Positions 54,871 to 64,000 of a stretch of 64,000 bases of DNA are shown here, piece after piece. How positions within the stretch are numbered: the first letter of the stretch is position 1; every line of letters starts with the position of its first letter. This stretch comes from Chimonanthus salicifolius (taxonomy: Eukaryota > Streptophyta > Magnoliopsida > Laurales > Calycanthaceae), in contig CM023540.1 of NCBI GenBank assembly GCA_013350335.1, positions 52,948,905 to 53,012,904 on the forward strand, in the 5' to 3' direction. The translations under genes were made by a program, and so were the position numbers. Below the pieces are notes generated by a model. That model was not told the origin of the DNA. It made no database searches and was given only the letters and a program-made list of their open reading frames with translations.

Positions 54871-56342
54871 TTTGAGGCCAATCATGAAAATACAAGATAT
54901 GAGAAGAACTTTGGAAGAAAGTGAAATTTTTTGGCGTAAAATGTTATTTTTGGAAAGTGTGGATTTTTAATAAATATTTTACCAAAATCTAGGGGTTTAA
55001 TTGTAAACTAATTTAATTCAAATCCATGTATAAGAGTTTGGATTAATTTAGTACATTTTAGAAATTCAATGTTTAGTGGTAAAATAGTTATTAAATTTTC
55101 CATATATAAAAAGCCCATGTTTAAAGTTCAAGCCTGTGATCCAAGCCCAGCTGAAACCAATTGAAGTCCAAAAGTTTGATGAATGTAAAGCATTTCAAGA
55201 GGCCAAGCATGACAAGTTCGAGTAAGATATGGGCTATTTAAAGTTCATTGGATCATAGAGAAAGAAATCAGCACTAATCCTTCAGATGATTTGAAGCCTA
55301 ATCTATTGCAAGAGAGAGAGATTGCATATCTATATGAGAAATCGTGTATCAGCCAGAGCAAGGATGCACCATACAACAGTTGTTCAACCTGGTTTTGGAA
55401 CCATAGAAACAGTTTCTTTGGACCTTATTTTATAGTGATATAAACAACACTTAAATCTTGAAGCACTGTTTGAATATGTATCAAAATTAGTGCTTCGATC
55501 TGTTCCAACAAGTCATGGTTGCAGGCAATAGTTTCAGACAGCAACCAGTTCATGAATACAACAAGTTGCCAAGGCCAAAATCAACAAGCGTTACAGCAAG
55601 ATGGTTAGCAAACAATTGCCAAAAGACATCAGTTGACTAAAAGTTAAATCTGCATCCCCTGAGTTAGACAAAGTTGTCAATTCCGTGATTGTGTCCGACT
55701 GAGTACTGAGTTGTCAATTGCTTTGACTAAGTCGTGACCGTCTAAGTGTCCAACATCGCACCTTTGGAAGAACAACATAGTCAAATCAAGTTTGAAGCTC
55801 CAGAAGACGCGTCATTTGGAGGGTATCGCACCGAAATCAGAAGAACTTTATGAATGCCAACCAACAGAGGTATTTGGACCTTAGGAATGACTCAGAAGAC
55901 CTAGAATTACCATTGGGACAAACCACATAATCCATAACTTAGAATTTGGTTGGACTAATTTGGATTTCTTAGGTTAGGTGAATTTTGCTCTATTTTTGAC
56001 AAGTTTTTTCTCCTATCAAATTTGCTCAAGTATTAAGAAAATCTTTATGATTTGATAGAGCACTCAAATAGATTTTCAAAAAGTCTAAGAACACCCAATT
56101 CTGATATGTAGAGTTCAAGTTATGAGCATTTCAATGAAATGGTGAAAAACAGATCAAAACAGTTTTGGCATATACCCTCACTTGGAGAGATCATTTTAGG
56201 TATCAAATGGACTTAAAATTTGACCAAATTTTGTGAGTAGATAGATCTCTCAATGAGATTTCTAACGAGTGAAAGAACTCCCAAAACCGATTTGAGAACC
56301 CAAGTTATGGTCCTTTTAGTGGAGTTATACAAAACTGCCAAG

Positions 56343-56540
56343 ATTCAGTCGACGGAATCTTACAATTCAGTCCATTGAAAACGCTACAAATTGGACTTTT
56401 CAGCCACTGATGAGATTTAGTCAGCTGAATTTTTGAATTCAGTCAACTGAATTTTTGAATTCAGTCAACTGAATTCTTTTCAACTCAATAACTCAGAGGT
56501 GTTGACTTTTCAGTCGACTGAGTCTTCATTTTTAATCGAC
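56343..56540 (+). repeat. Cluster of TCAGTCGACTGA-type palindromes
   Basis: Six or more versions of (A/T)TCAGTC(G/A)AC(T/G)GAA(T) lie near 56344, 56367, 56418, 56436, 56459 and 56510, two of them in direct tandem (TTTTTGAATTCAGTCAACTG, 23-bp shift). It is non-coding, within LTR-like sequence. Confidence 0.7.
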
Positions 56541-59170
56541 AGAAAACGTAATGGTAAATTTTCAACAGGTCTTTTGTTGCGAATTCGATTTCTAATGGCA
56601 TTATTTTCAAGAGGGTTTTAAATACATGACCTTAGGGCCTTCCAAAGGTTGACTCCCCTTGAGCAAAATCTCCTCTAATCATCATCATCAAGGATTCCAA
56701 ACAATCTTAAGAGCCCAATTCATCTAAGTTAAACCCATTAGCTCTTAAACTATCGCTCACTTACACTCAAAGCCTTCATAGGCAAATCTTGAGCATCTTA
56801 GGCTCATTCTTGAGGGCATATTTGAGAGTACTTTTAGGGATAGATTGTCCTCATATGAAAATCAATCTAAGCTCTTGAAAATCTCTCTCTCTCTCTCTCA
56901 TTCCAAGCATTGATAGGTAAATCATTAGAGCATTCAAAGCTCATAAGTGAATGTGATTTGAGACTCTAGGGATAGCTTACCTTCATAGGAATACCCTCTC
57001 TTCCCTAGATTACCTTCTTCTACATCTTGGTTGGACATCATTTGTAACAACCCGACCCTATTCTTAAAGATTGTAGGGCCTCAGCAGCAGTGGAGAGAAT
57101 GTGGGCCCTATTGTGGACCCCAGTTGACCTGGTTTCGAATTCAGAGACTCGGAGGTCGTTTGAGTAATTTTGGATTATTAAATATTTTGTCATTTAAAAT
57201 GTTTGAAAATTTCACGATTTTTCTCCGTTGATGTTTGACGTTTGATTTTAACGAGTTTTAACTTATTTTTGAAAATTTAAGATTTTAAAATATTTTTGTG
57301 AAGAAAAAAAAGAGGAAAATACCCTAAACCCTAATGCCTTAAAATAACCCTACCCCTCATCCTTTCCCCCATTAGTGCGGCACTGTAGCGCAGCTACAGT
57401 GCCACGATTTCTCTCTCCATCCCTCTTCTCTCCTCTCCTTCCCTTATTCTAACCCTAATCCTAAACTCCCTCCCCCCTAGGTGTAACAACCGCCACCCGC
57501 CTTTTTTTCTCTCTCAATCCCGACTCCTTCTTCTTCTTCCCTTTCCTTTCTTCTCTTTCCTAACCCTAAGTGTTGCCACCACCATCTCTTTTATCTCTCC
57601 CCTCCCGTCGCTGCTCCACCTTGACTCGCCCCTTCTCGCCGCTCGGATTCTCTCCTCGCCGCTGTCTAGCATCGATCCAGCTGAGCCCAAGTACCCTCTC
57701 TTATTCCCTTTCTTCTTTTTCCCATCTTCTCCTATTTTACTTCTTTTTCCTCTGTTTTCCTTATTTTCCTTTCCTTATTCTCTCCGGATTCCTTTGTTTT
57801 TACTCGATTTTTTCCGTGATTTTTCCCGATTCTCTCTCTGGTTTTCCCTATTTCTCTCTTCTCCCCCTTCCCTTCGTTTTTCCCCTTTCTTCTTCCCTTC
57901 GGCTGGGTTGCTGAGTCAACTCAACTGGGCAGCCGAGCTGACTCAGCTGAGTCCGAGTCTGGGTCCCGATGAACCAGGCCCAGTTCAGCTCACTTTCGGG
58001 CCTTTCCTGGCCCAGCTCAACCCAGCCTCAGCCTGGTCCATCCTTTGGGCCCGACCCAGTTTCAAGCCCGACCCAATTTCAAAGCCAGTTTCTAGTTTTG
58101 GGCTCAGTTTCAAGCACGACCCAATTTTGGACCCAGTTTTCAGTTTCGGGCCCACTTCAGTTTGGTTTGGACCCGACTTGCTTACGGGTCCGTTTGTAGT
58201 CCAAGCTTAGTTTGGCCCGCTTAGCTCGATTATTTATTCTTTTGTTCTTTTCAGCAGATGGAACTTCCTTCAACCCCTCGAACCCGCTTTCCGCTTTGGA
58301 TTTCAAAGGCACACACAGGTGAGGTGACTCATCACCCTTGTTTTAGCATACATGAAGTACGAGGAATGGGGCCCTTATATGAACTGAGCTACTAGGCAAG
58401 GGAAACTGTTGTGATGATTGATGTGGCAAGGGTCCTCTTCGGGCGTACTCGTGTTGGATTTCTTGTAATAGCATGTTGGTTGGGTAATATGATAATGTGA
58501 TGATTTATATCTTGATAATCTGTTTGTTGGACAACATGTTGATGTGCGTTGTGCGATAACATGATATTTGATTACGTAATAACCCGTTGAATTGCCAAAT
58601 GTCATAACATGCTGGATGGGCTGTGTAGTATCATGATGTGTATAAACTGTAGCAATAAATGATATATTTTAGATAATAACATGTTACATGTTCGTTTGAT
58701 ATTATGTGATAGATGATAGTATATTATGTGATATGCTATATTGATAATATGCATAGACATAACTTGGCATGCATGTAGCTACTGTATTCGGAATGCCGGT
58801 GTGCATGGATACTGGCCAAATCAAGATTTAGAGACTCCCCCTAGCTTGTCAGGTAGTTGGGGTTGAGAGATTATGAGAAACCATACTAGGAAGCGTGGCT
58901 TGGTTAAGGATCATTAGATGATAGATGTGTTCCCTGGTAGGGGTTGGACTATTAGGTCTACCGTTAGTGGTCTTCAGACACGCTTGTTGGTGAGGCGTCA
59001 TTTGGGTTAGAAGGCGAGGTGCCCAGGAGTCCCGGTTGGGACAAGTGGTGAGGCAGTCATAGAATCTTCAGGGAAGCCATTTGGTTGGGTGTTGGTTGAC
59101 TCTAGACAGACTTGGAGGACCTCGCTGTGATGGTACCCGAGAGCGTGATGGATGAAGTGACCAGCGAGTG

Positions 59171-59517
59171 ACCGAGTACGCTGAGGAGGTGTTCGCCTGC
59201 TCATCGGTCGAGGGATCGTGCTGTGAGGGACAGCTTCCGCTGATATGACTTGTGATCCCTGGATGACCGAGTAGGCTGAGGAGGTGCTCTCCCGCTCATT
59301 GGTCGAGGGATGGTGAGGTGAGGGACAGCTCCCACTGGTATGATTTGTGATTCCCCAGATGACTGAGTATGCTGAGGAGGTACTCGCTAGCTCATTGGTA
59401 TAGGGATGATGCAGTGAGGGACAGCTCCCGCTGGTATGGTTTGTGATTCCCCAGATGACCGAGTAGGCTGAGGATGTGCTCGCTCTCTCATTGGTTGAGG
59501 GATGGTACAGTGTGATG
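59171..59517 (+). repeat. ~96-bp tandem repeat, 3.6 copies
   Basis: Units begin ACCGAGTA(C/G)GCTGAGG at 59171, 59265, 59362 (ACTGAGTATGCTGAGG) and 59458. Each includes GCTCAT(C/T)GGT, AGGGATGGTG-like, GAGGGACAGCT(C/T)CC(G/A)CTG and TGTGAT(C/T)CC. Its reverse strand gives a long but meaningless open frame. Confidence 0.9.
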
Positions 59518-59518
59518 T

Positions 59519-59745
59519 TCCAGGCTATGACACCTGTAGGGTGGGGATAACCGGCGATGTGATGTGATGTGATGTGATGGTCCAGGCTATGACACTTGTA
59601 GGGTGGGGACAACCTGCAATGTAATGTGATGAGATATTCCAAGCTAGGACACCTGTAGGGTGGGAACAACCTGCGATGTGATGTGATGAGATATTCCAGG
59701 CTAGGATACCTATATGATGGGGACAGCCTGTGGTGTGATGTGGTA
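59519..59745 (+). repeat. ~58-62 bp tandem repeat, four copies
   Basis: Units start TCCA(G/A)GCTA(T/G)GA at about 59519, 59581, 59638 and 59696, each with CACCTGTAGGGTGGGGA or a variant, CAACC(T/G)GC and GATGTGATGTGATG. The first unit has extra GTGAT steps. Confidence 0.9.
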
Positions 59746-60780
59746 GTGTGTTTAGCTGCGGTTATGACTTTGGGGTTCATTGTTGAGACATGTGTTGTGG
59801 GTGTTGACTCACCAGGAATTTATGAGCGTCTTACGAGTGAGTTTGGCCAGCTCACTCGGTAGAAGACCTTTAAAATTCTGTGACGGGTGGATACGCCAGT
59901 CGTGTGGAGACCAACAGATGGGGTCCAAGGTTATAGGTTTGACAAACGAGACTCTGGTGCTTGGTTGAGGAGACCATAGATGAGTCTAGTTGGCAGTCCA
60001 TTGAAGAGTGGTGAGGTGGTTACTCCCGTGTGATGGTCGGTTTGGGACTCTAGTGAGTCCAACTCTTGGGTTGGTCGTGGTATGTGTGCGGGGTTGTCAT
60101 GAGAGAGTCATAGGTCTGGTCGAGGAGTATGGATCCTGATCCGGTTGGAGATCAGTTTTTGTACTCAAGGGTGGGTGGACCGCAGTAGATGGGCACATGA
60201 GGAAGTTGCCATAGAGTTGTATTGAGTTGGTTAGAGGATGTACTGGAGGCCCAATTGACGTGGGCCCGTGTGCTAAGGATAGTCACGCTTGCATGGTCGT
60301 GCATGTAGACATCCTAGATATTGATGTGCCCATATGATTATATGCAGTGTATGCTTGATGACATGTGATGCATGTCTTACCCTCACTGGGCATGTAGAGG
60401 TCACCCCTTGCCTCACAGGTACTTCACAGAGGAAGGGTCTACGAGACCCTCAATCAGACGTTGGGCGTAGAGCTACAGTTTTATACTTTGTCATAGTTCC
60501 ATTTTGTAATTGAAGACTTGCTAATGTATTTGAGATAAGTGTGTCTTTTCATTGAGTTTGATGAATGTAATAATGGATTGATGTTACTGTTTCCAATTAT
60601 GATTGATACTTTATTGGTACTATTGATTTAATGGTGACTTGCCCGTGGTTACTGTCAGTTGAGGGAGCGGTGCCTCTCAGTTAAAAAAAAAAAAAAAAAA
60701 AACCCCGAAATAGTGTTAGATCGGTGTTTTGAGACTTTGTATCAGTTTAACGTGCCCATAGTGGGATGGGTCGTTACAGT

Positions 60781-60793
60781 TGGTATCAGAGCC
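60781..60793 (+). other. Primer-binding site, initiator-Met tRNA type
   Basis: TGGTATCAGAGCC, exact, two bases after the LTR end. It shows that the LTR at 57043-60778 is a 5' LTR of a plus-strand element. Confidence 0.92.
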
Positions 60794-62640
60794 AGGTTCA
60801 ACTCTCGGATCGTGTATGTGGGAAATGGAGTGATACTATGGACTAGGGATTAGGTTCATCCCTTTGTATTAGGGTAGATGGAACCGGGTTCCATGAATAG
60901 TGTATGGACTTCCCTAGGTTGTCGTGGTGAGCCTGATGGAGCCACCCTTGATATTGAGTGTTAGAGATGTATGTTTGGTTTGAGTTCTCACCTGAGGTTG
61001 AGTTTGGCCAGATATTCGGTTTGTGGATTGCACAATGGTGAGGATGAACACTTGTTTGAGTAGGGGAAACCTTGCTGGGGACAGTATTGCAGATGCCTTG
61101 TAGATTCCTTGATCCATGGTAGGGGCCTTACAGAGAAGAGTATTGGCGAGTGGGTTGTTTATCCCTGCGGTCAGAGTGTATATTCTCAAGACCCGAGGTA
61201 TCTTGATGCAGGAAGTCGGGGTATTTGACCAGAGTATGACTTCAGTGCAGCAATCTGAGTGTGGCGGCAGCACCCCGTATGGGTTGATACATCCTACTGA
61301 TGTGAGTGATATGCTAGTGCTCTTGGGTTTTTGGTTCCGAGATTTGACCTGATTCAGATACGCCCCTTCCTCAGCGACTTTGAACTTCACCGTGGTTCGA
61401 GTTTGGGTACAGAGGGGGTTGAGACGCCTTGGTTGTCACGACTCCGTTGGAGCAAATGATAGACATTATGCATGTTTACAGGTAGCACATTATGATTGAT
61501 GACAGATCTCTTAACCATTGGAGGTGTTTTGTTGAGGCTTGGATTTTCCTTCAGGCAGGGGTGTTGGACATAAAGGCTTCATTTGTGGGCCAGAGTCGGT
61601 GGGACCCGTTCGTCCATGTATTTCATCTAGGACGCACCGACTTTGTTGGCCAAGAAGAACGGTGACTTGTTGAGATTTTGTCCTAGTGGTCGACAATTGA
61701 GCAAAGTTACAGAATAGGGTGAGGTTTTTCTCCTAGGATTTCACGACTTGTTGAGACAGTTGAGGGGATTCATGTTGCTTCTCGAGGATGTGTTTTCAGT
61801 TGGACCTTGTCAGATGCAGGTTTTGACCCCAGAGGCGCAGTTGACCATGAGTTTTCAACAAGTAGTACAACAGGTTTGTCAGGATGAGGTTGAGGTCGTG
61901 TCTTGCGGTTTATTCAGATTACTCCATGTGGCCATGCCTGCAGTTAGGTTGGCCAAAGAGAGCTGTCAGTTCTTGGTACGATGGCAATGAGACAGTTTTT
62001 CTTGAGTGGAGGCAGAAACCACTGTAGTGATGGTCGTACTAGAGGCAGAGAGAGGCCGTGGGTGTGCTGTTTATAGTGATGTTCCTAGGGATGGTAAGGG
62101 CTGCATGCTAAAAAAAAAATGGATAATTGGTGGCTTCTGATTCGAGACGACTTGAGATTGATGAACAAGACTTTTCACCAATAACCTGGGATGGACGGCG
62201 ATGAGATTGTGCTTGGGTTGGAAGTGTCCATTTATGTTGAGGGAGGTTTTGAGTATTCCCCCATCATCATGGTTTTGAGTGCTTGTCCGTTCAGGAATGG
62301 TTGAGTATGAAACAGACGTGATTGTTAGAGTTTCATGGAGTGATTATTGATCAGGTGCAGAGACTGCAGCAACCAGTTTATACGGTTTGGTAGTTCAATC
62401 ATAGTTGAGTGGCAGAGCCCCGGAGATTCAGTGTTCAGGTGCAGGGGCAGTCGGACTATGGGATCCTGCAATGTGTATTGGTGGGTTGGATAGCTAGATT
62501 GTGAGACCAGATGGTAGATTGGCTCTCCAGAGCAGATTGTTGGCGACTCAGCTTGAGCGGTGCCATGTGGAGGTACTTCGACTCCTTCACCATGGATTAG
62601 TAGTGTCAGATCGAGGTTTAAGTATGGTAGAAGTTTGCTC
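60794..62640 (+). mobile_element. Internal leader region of the element, no gag found
   Basis: G/T-rich sequence after the primer-binding site. Stops are frequent in all forward frames. An open stretch at 61748-61990 (VLTPEAQLTMSFQQVVQQVCQ) has no motif I recognise, and reverse-strand open frames (60914-61390) are compositional. No zinc knuckle, protease or reverse transcriptase follows, so this is a long untranslated leader or a badly decayed gag. The right limit, about 62640, is where base composition changes to AT-rich. Confidence 0.45.
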
Positions 62641-63240
62641 CACCGACCAATAAATGGAATAATTTAAAATAATTTTAAGTGAAGAACACTTTATAAATAT
62701 CATAGATAAAACCACAATAAAGGGTCTGAGTTGGTTAAAACAAAAATCATGTAGTTAAAATAAATAAACAAATAATTTTACCTCCACAAATAAGAAACAA
62801 TTACATGTAAATAGATTAGTAGAAGCAAGAATTATAGCCTAACAAGGTTTGATTGCTGACTGAACAAAGTGCAGAAGAGGCGGCAGTTGGGCTTGAAGGC
62901 TCCACTAGCTGTAATCAAATCGGTGGCCCAAGGGTTCTCAATTTAAAACATTAATTAGATTAATTGAAAAAAAAAAAAAAAAAGGGAATAGCTTAAACAT
63001 TCCAAAGAGGTAGTTTGGGTGGAAGCCATTCCCATCATTGTATTTGATAGTAAAATATCCAAAAAGGGGCAAGGAATTAAGGAAAATCTACCTGGATAAA
63101 TTGAGTAAATGGTTGGTTGAAGGAGAAGGATCGCAGTGGGGCTGGCGGCACTCAAGCTTGAGCAACAACAAGGGCAATGGGCAGCAGTGGGCCTCGCACC
63201 TAGATCTGAGCAAACGATGGCTAGTTGCAGCCCAGGAGAG
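62641..63240. other. Unassigned stretch
   Basis: AT-rich up to about 63000 with a 17-A run (62969-62985), then mixed composition. There are no open frames of note; a 114-codon minus frame (63299-62955) runs through the A-run and across an LTR boundary, so it is not a gene. It precedes the copia LTR; GAGAG (63236-63240) would be one copy of that element's target duplication. Confidence 0.3.
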
Positions 63241-63402
63241 TGTTGGGGATTAAGGATTAATAACTGCAAACACACAATCACATAAATCACACAATACAAG
63301 ATTACATTAATATAAATAGAAGAAGAGCAATAATAAACTAGGGCTTAAGTCACCCTACTGGCCTGAGCCCAGTAGGCCCATAAGTGGGGCTGGCCCACAA
63401 CA
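63241..63402 (-). repeat. 3' LTR of a minus-strand Tork-like copia element
   Basis: 162 bp; on the minus strand it starts TGTTGTGGGCCAGCCCC at 63402 and ends CCCCAACA at 63241. The polypurine tract GGAGGGGGAGAT lies directly upstream in element sense (63403-63414). The rest of the element continues beyond the right edge. Confidence 0.88.
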
Positions 63403-64000
63403 ATCTCCCCCTCCAGCCCAAGAGGAGGAGAACACTCTGACATGGATGTCCTCTTCTGTAGAGGCTAGATGCCTCTATGCAGAACTCAAACTTGTTATTT
63501 GGAAGAACTTTGGTGAACACGTCTGTTGGATTGTGGTCTGTGTGAATCTTCTTTACACTGATTTGTTTCTCATCAATAGCTGATCTCAACCAATGACATC
63601 TCAAATCGATGTGCTTCGTTCTTGAGTGATACATGGCATTCTTACTCAAGTCAATGGCGCTTTGACTGTCACAATACACTGTGTAGTCCTCCTATTTGAT
63701 GCATATTTTCGCAGGAATCCCTTTTGTCAAACCATCTCTTTCCCAGCTTATGTAGCAATAATGTATTCTGCCTCTGCCGTAGAAAGTTCTACACACTTCT
63801 GTAACTTGGATTGCCAACTGACAGCTCCTCCAGCAAATGTGAAAATATAACCAAAAGTGGACTTGCGACCATCAAGGTCACCAGCCAAATCTGCATCTGT
63901 GTAGCTGGTAATCAACGGGTCTCCACCAAACATGACACCCATACTCGATGTACCTCACAGGTATCTAAAGATCCATCTCACTGCCTCCAAATGATCATGT
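63403..64000 (-). pseudogene. Tork-like copia RNase H, partial
   Basis: Minus-strand reading: WIFRYL and GTSSMG near 63990-63945 (end of the reverse transcriptase connection), then SYTDADLAGDLDGRKST (first catalytic aspartate, about 63905), GGAVSWQSKLQK, STAEAEYI (second acid, about 63765), and in a shifted frame YCDSQSAIDL (third aspartate, about 63675), HSRTKHIDLRCHWLR, HNPTDVFTKVLPNNKFEFC (about 63530-63475). A frameshift or small lesion near 63740 separates the two parts. The wording is that of Tork/TAR-type copia elements. The reading ends about 60 bases before the polypurine tract. Confidence 0.92.

Larger units (their letters stand above)
54497..57042 (+). mobile_element. Athila/Tat-like LTR family copy with MITE and duplications
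   Basis: Begins TGATGAACACAGGAAAATTAC; TTTTTACCCCTGTACATG, TTAGTTAGC-like words, AATACAAGATATGAG (54890) and GTGATCCAAGCCCAGCTG (55136) match the repeats at 14648 and 50766. From about 55280 the sequence has no match elsewhere in the window. It includes TCAGTC(G/A)ACTGA palindromes (56343-56540) and a CT microsatellite (56884-56899). No coding region. The LTR at 57043 cuts it. Confidence 0.5.
57043..60778 (+). mobile_element. Complete LTR of a second Del/Tekay-type subfamily
   Basis: Starts TGTAACAACCCGACCC and ends GGATGGGTCGTTACA, 3736 bp, followed two bases later by an exact primer-binding site. Size, TGTAAC...GTTACA ends and layout resemble the other long LTRs, but it lacks the GGTTCGGCC hairpins. 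It has a CT-rich zone (57400-57900), a TCAGCT/CCCAG-rich zone (57900-58210), donor-like CAGGTGAGG (58319), tandem repeats (59171-59745), acceptor-like CCTTGCCTCACAG (ending 60418) and an A-run (60681-60701). Open frames here (114-138 codons, and 257 on the reverse strand over the repeats) are compositional. Confidence 0.88.

Noticed and set aside
57570..58210. Overlapping 114- and 138-codon open frames on the plus strand
   Set aside because: They lie in the CT-rich and CCCAG-rich part of a complete LTR and translate to F/S/P-rich low complexity in several frames.
59007..59780. 257-codon open frame on the minus strand
   Set aside because: It runs over two tandem repeats inside an LTR; the repeating peptide is only the reverse reading of those units.
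61748..61990. 80-codon open frame as gag of the element starting at 57043
   Set aside because: No gag motif or zinc knuckle is present and stops surround it in every frame.
62969..62985. Poly-A run as the tail of a LINE or SINE
   Set aside because: No target duplication, no RNA-polymerase III boxes and no LINE coding sequence next to it.

Overview
The window is plant nuclear DNA made almost entirely of nested LTR retrotransposons. The evidence is plant-type Ty3/gypsy chromovirus and Ty1/copia proteins, primer-binding sites of the TGGTATCAGAGC type, a Stowaway-like MITE and a hAT transposon with an 8-bp target duplication. I recognise no intact host gene, tRNA, rRNA or CRISPR array. All element coding regions carry stops, frameshifts or insertions. 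Species cannot be told from the sequence; the nesting fits a repeat-rich angiosperm genome.

1-13 kb: a decayed Ty3/gypsy pol on the minus strand is cut twice. A 1.9-kb Sirevirus-type solo LTR (579-9991) splits its RNase H. That LTR was entered by a Del/Tekay-type solo LTR (1727-9264, target duplication GGTCC), which was entered by another (2333-6227, GATAA). The gypsy reverse transcriptase resumes at 9992-10665, where a truncated Sirevirus (LTR, gag, protease; 10666-13082) begins.

13-23 kb: the 3' part of an Athila/Tat-like gypsy element and its LTR start (about 13.1-15.07 kb) hold a complete but pol-less Sirevirus-type element (15071-22670, CACCT) with multiple polypurine tracts.

23.5-35.3 kb: a minus-strand Ty1/copia element of Ale/Retrofit type (target duplication GCATT, 149-bp LTRs, 5.3 kb without its insert) has recognisable gag, protease, integrase, reverse transcriptase and RNase H. 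Its integrase zinc finger is split by a 6.4-kb insertion (26390-32776, AAAAG). This insertion has the U5 end of the LTR at both sides and itself holds a solo LTR (28955-32636, TGGTT).

35.3-50 kb: LTR-like sequence and a minus-strand copia gag/LTR fragment. That LTR is split by a hAT transposon (37703-49786, AGTCGGTG). Inside the hAT lies a 5'-truncated Del/Tekay chromovirus with gag to chromodomain (about 39.09-42.92 kb) and its 3' LTR (42984-49739), itself holding a solo LTR (43886-47729, GGAAG).

50-64 kb: fragments of Athila/Tat-like and copia LTRs, a Stowaway-like MITE, a complete 3.7-kb LTR of a second Del/Tekay subfamily (57043-60778) with primer-binding site, and the 3' end of a minus-strand Tork-like copia element running off the window.

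The most unusual signals are in the long Del/Tekay-type LTRs. They carry about 35 dispersed copies of a GGGTTCGGCCA...TGGCCGAACCC hairpin, a second hairpin family, a U5-proximal minisatellite, and conserved splice-donor and branch-point/acceptor-like sequences that would make the hairpin array intronic.
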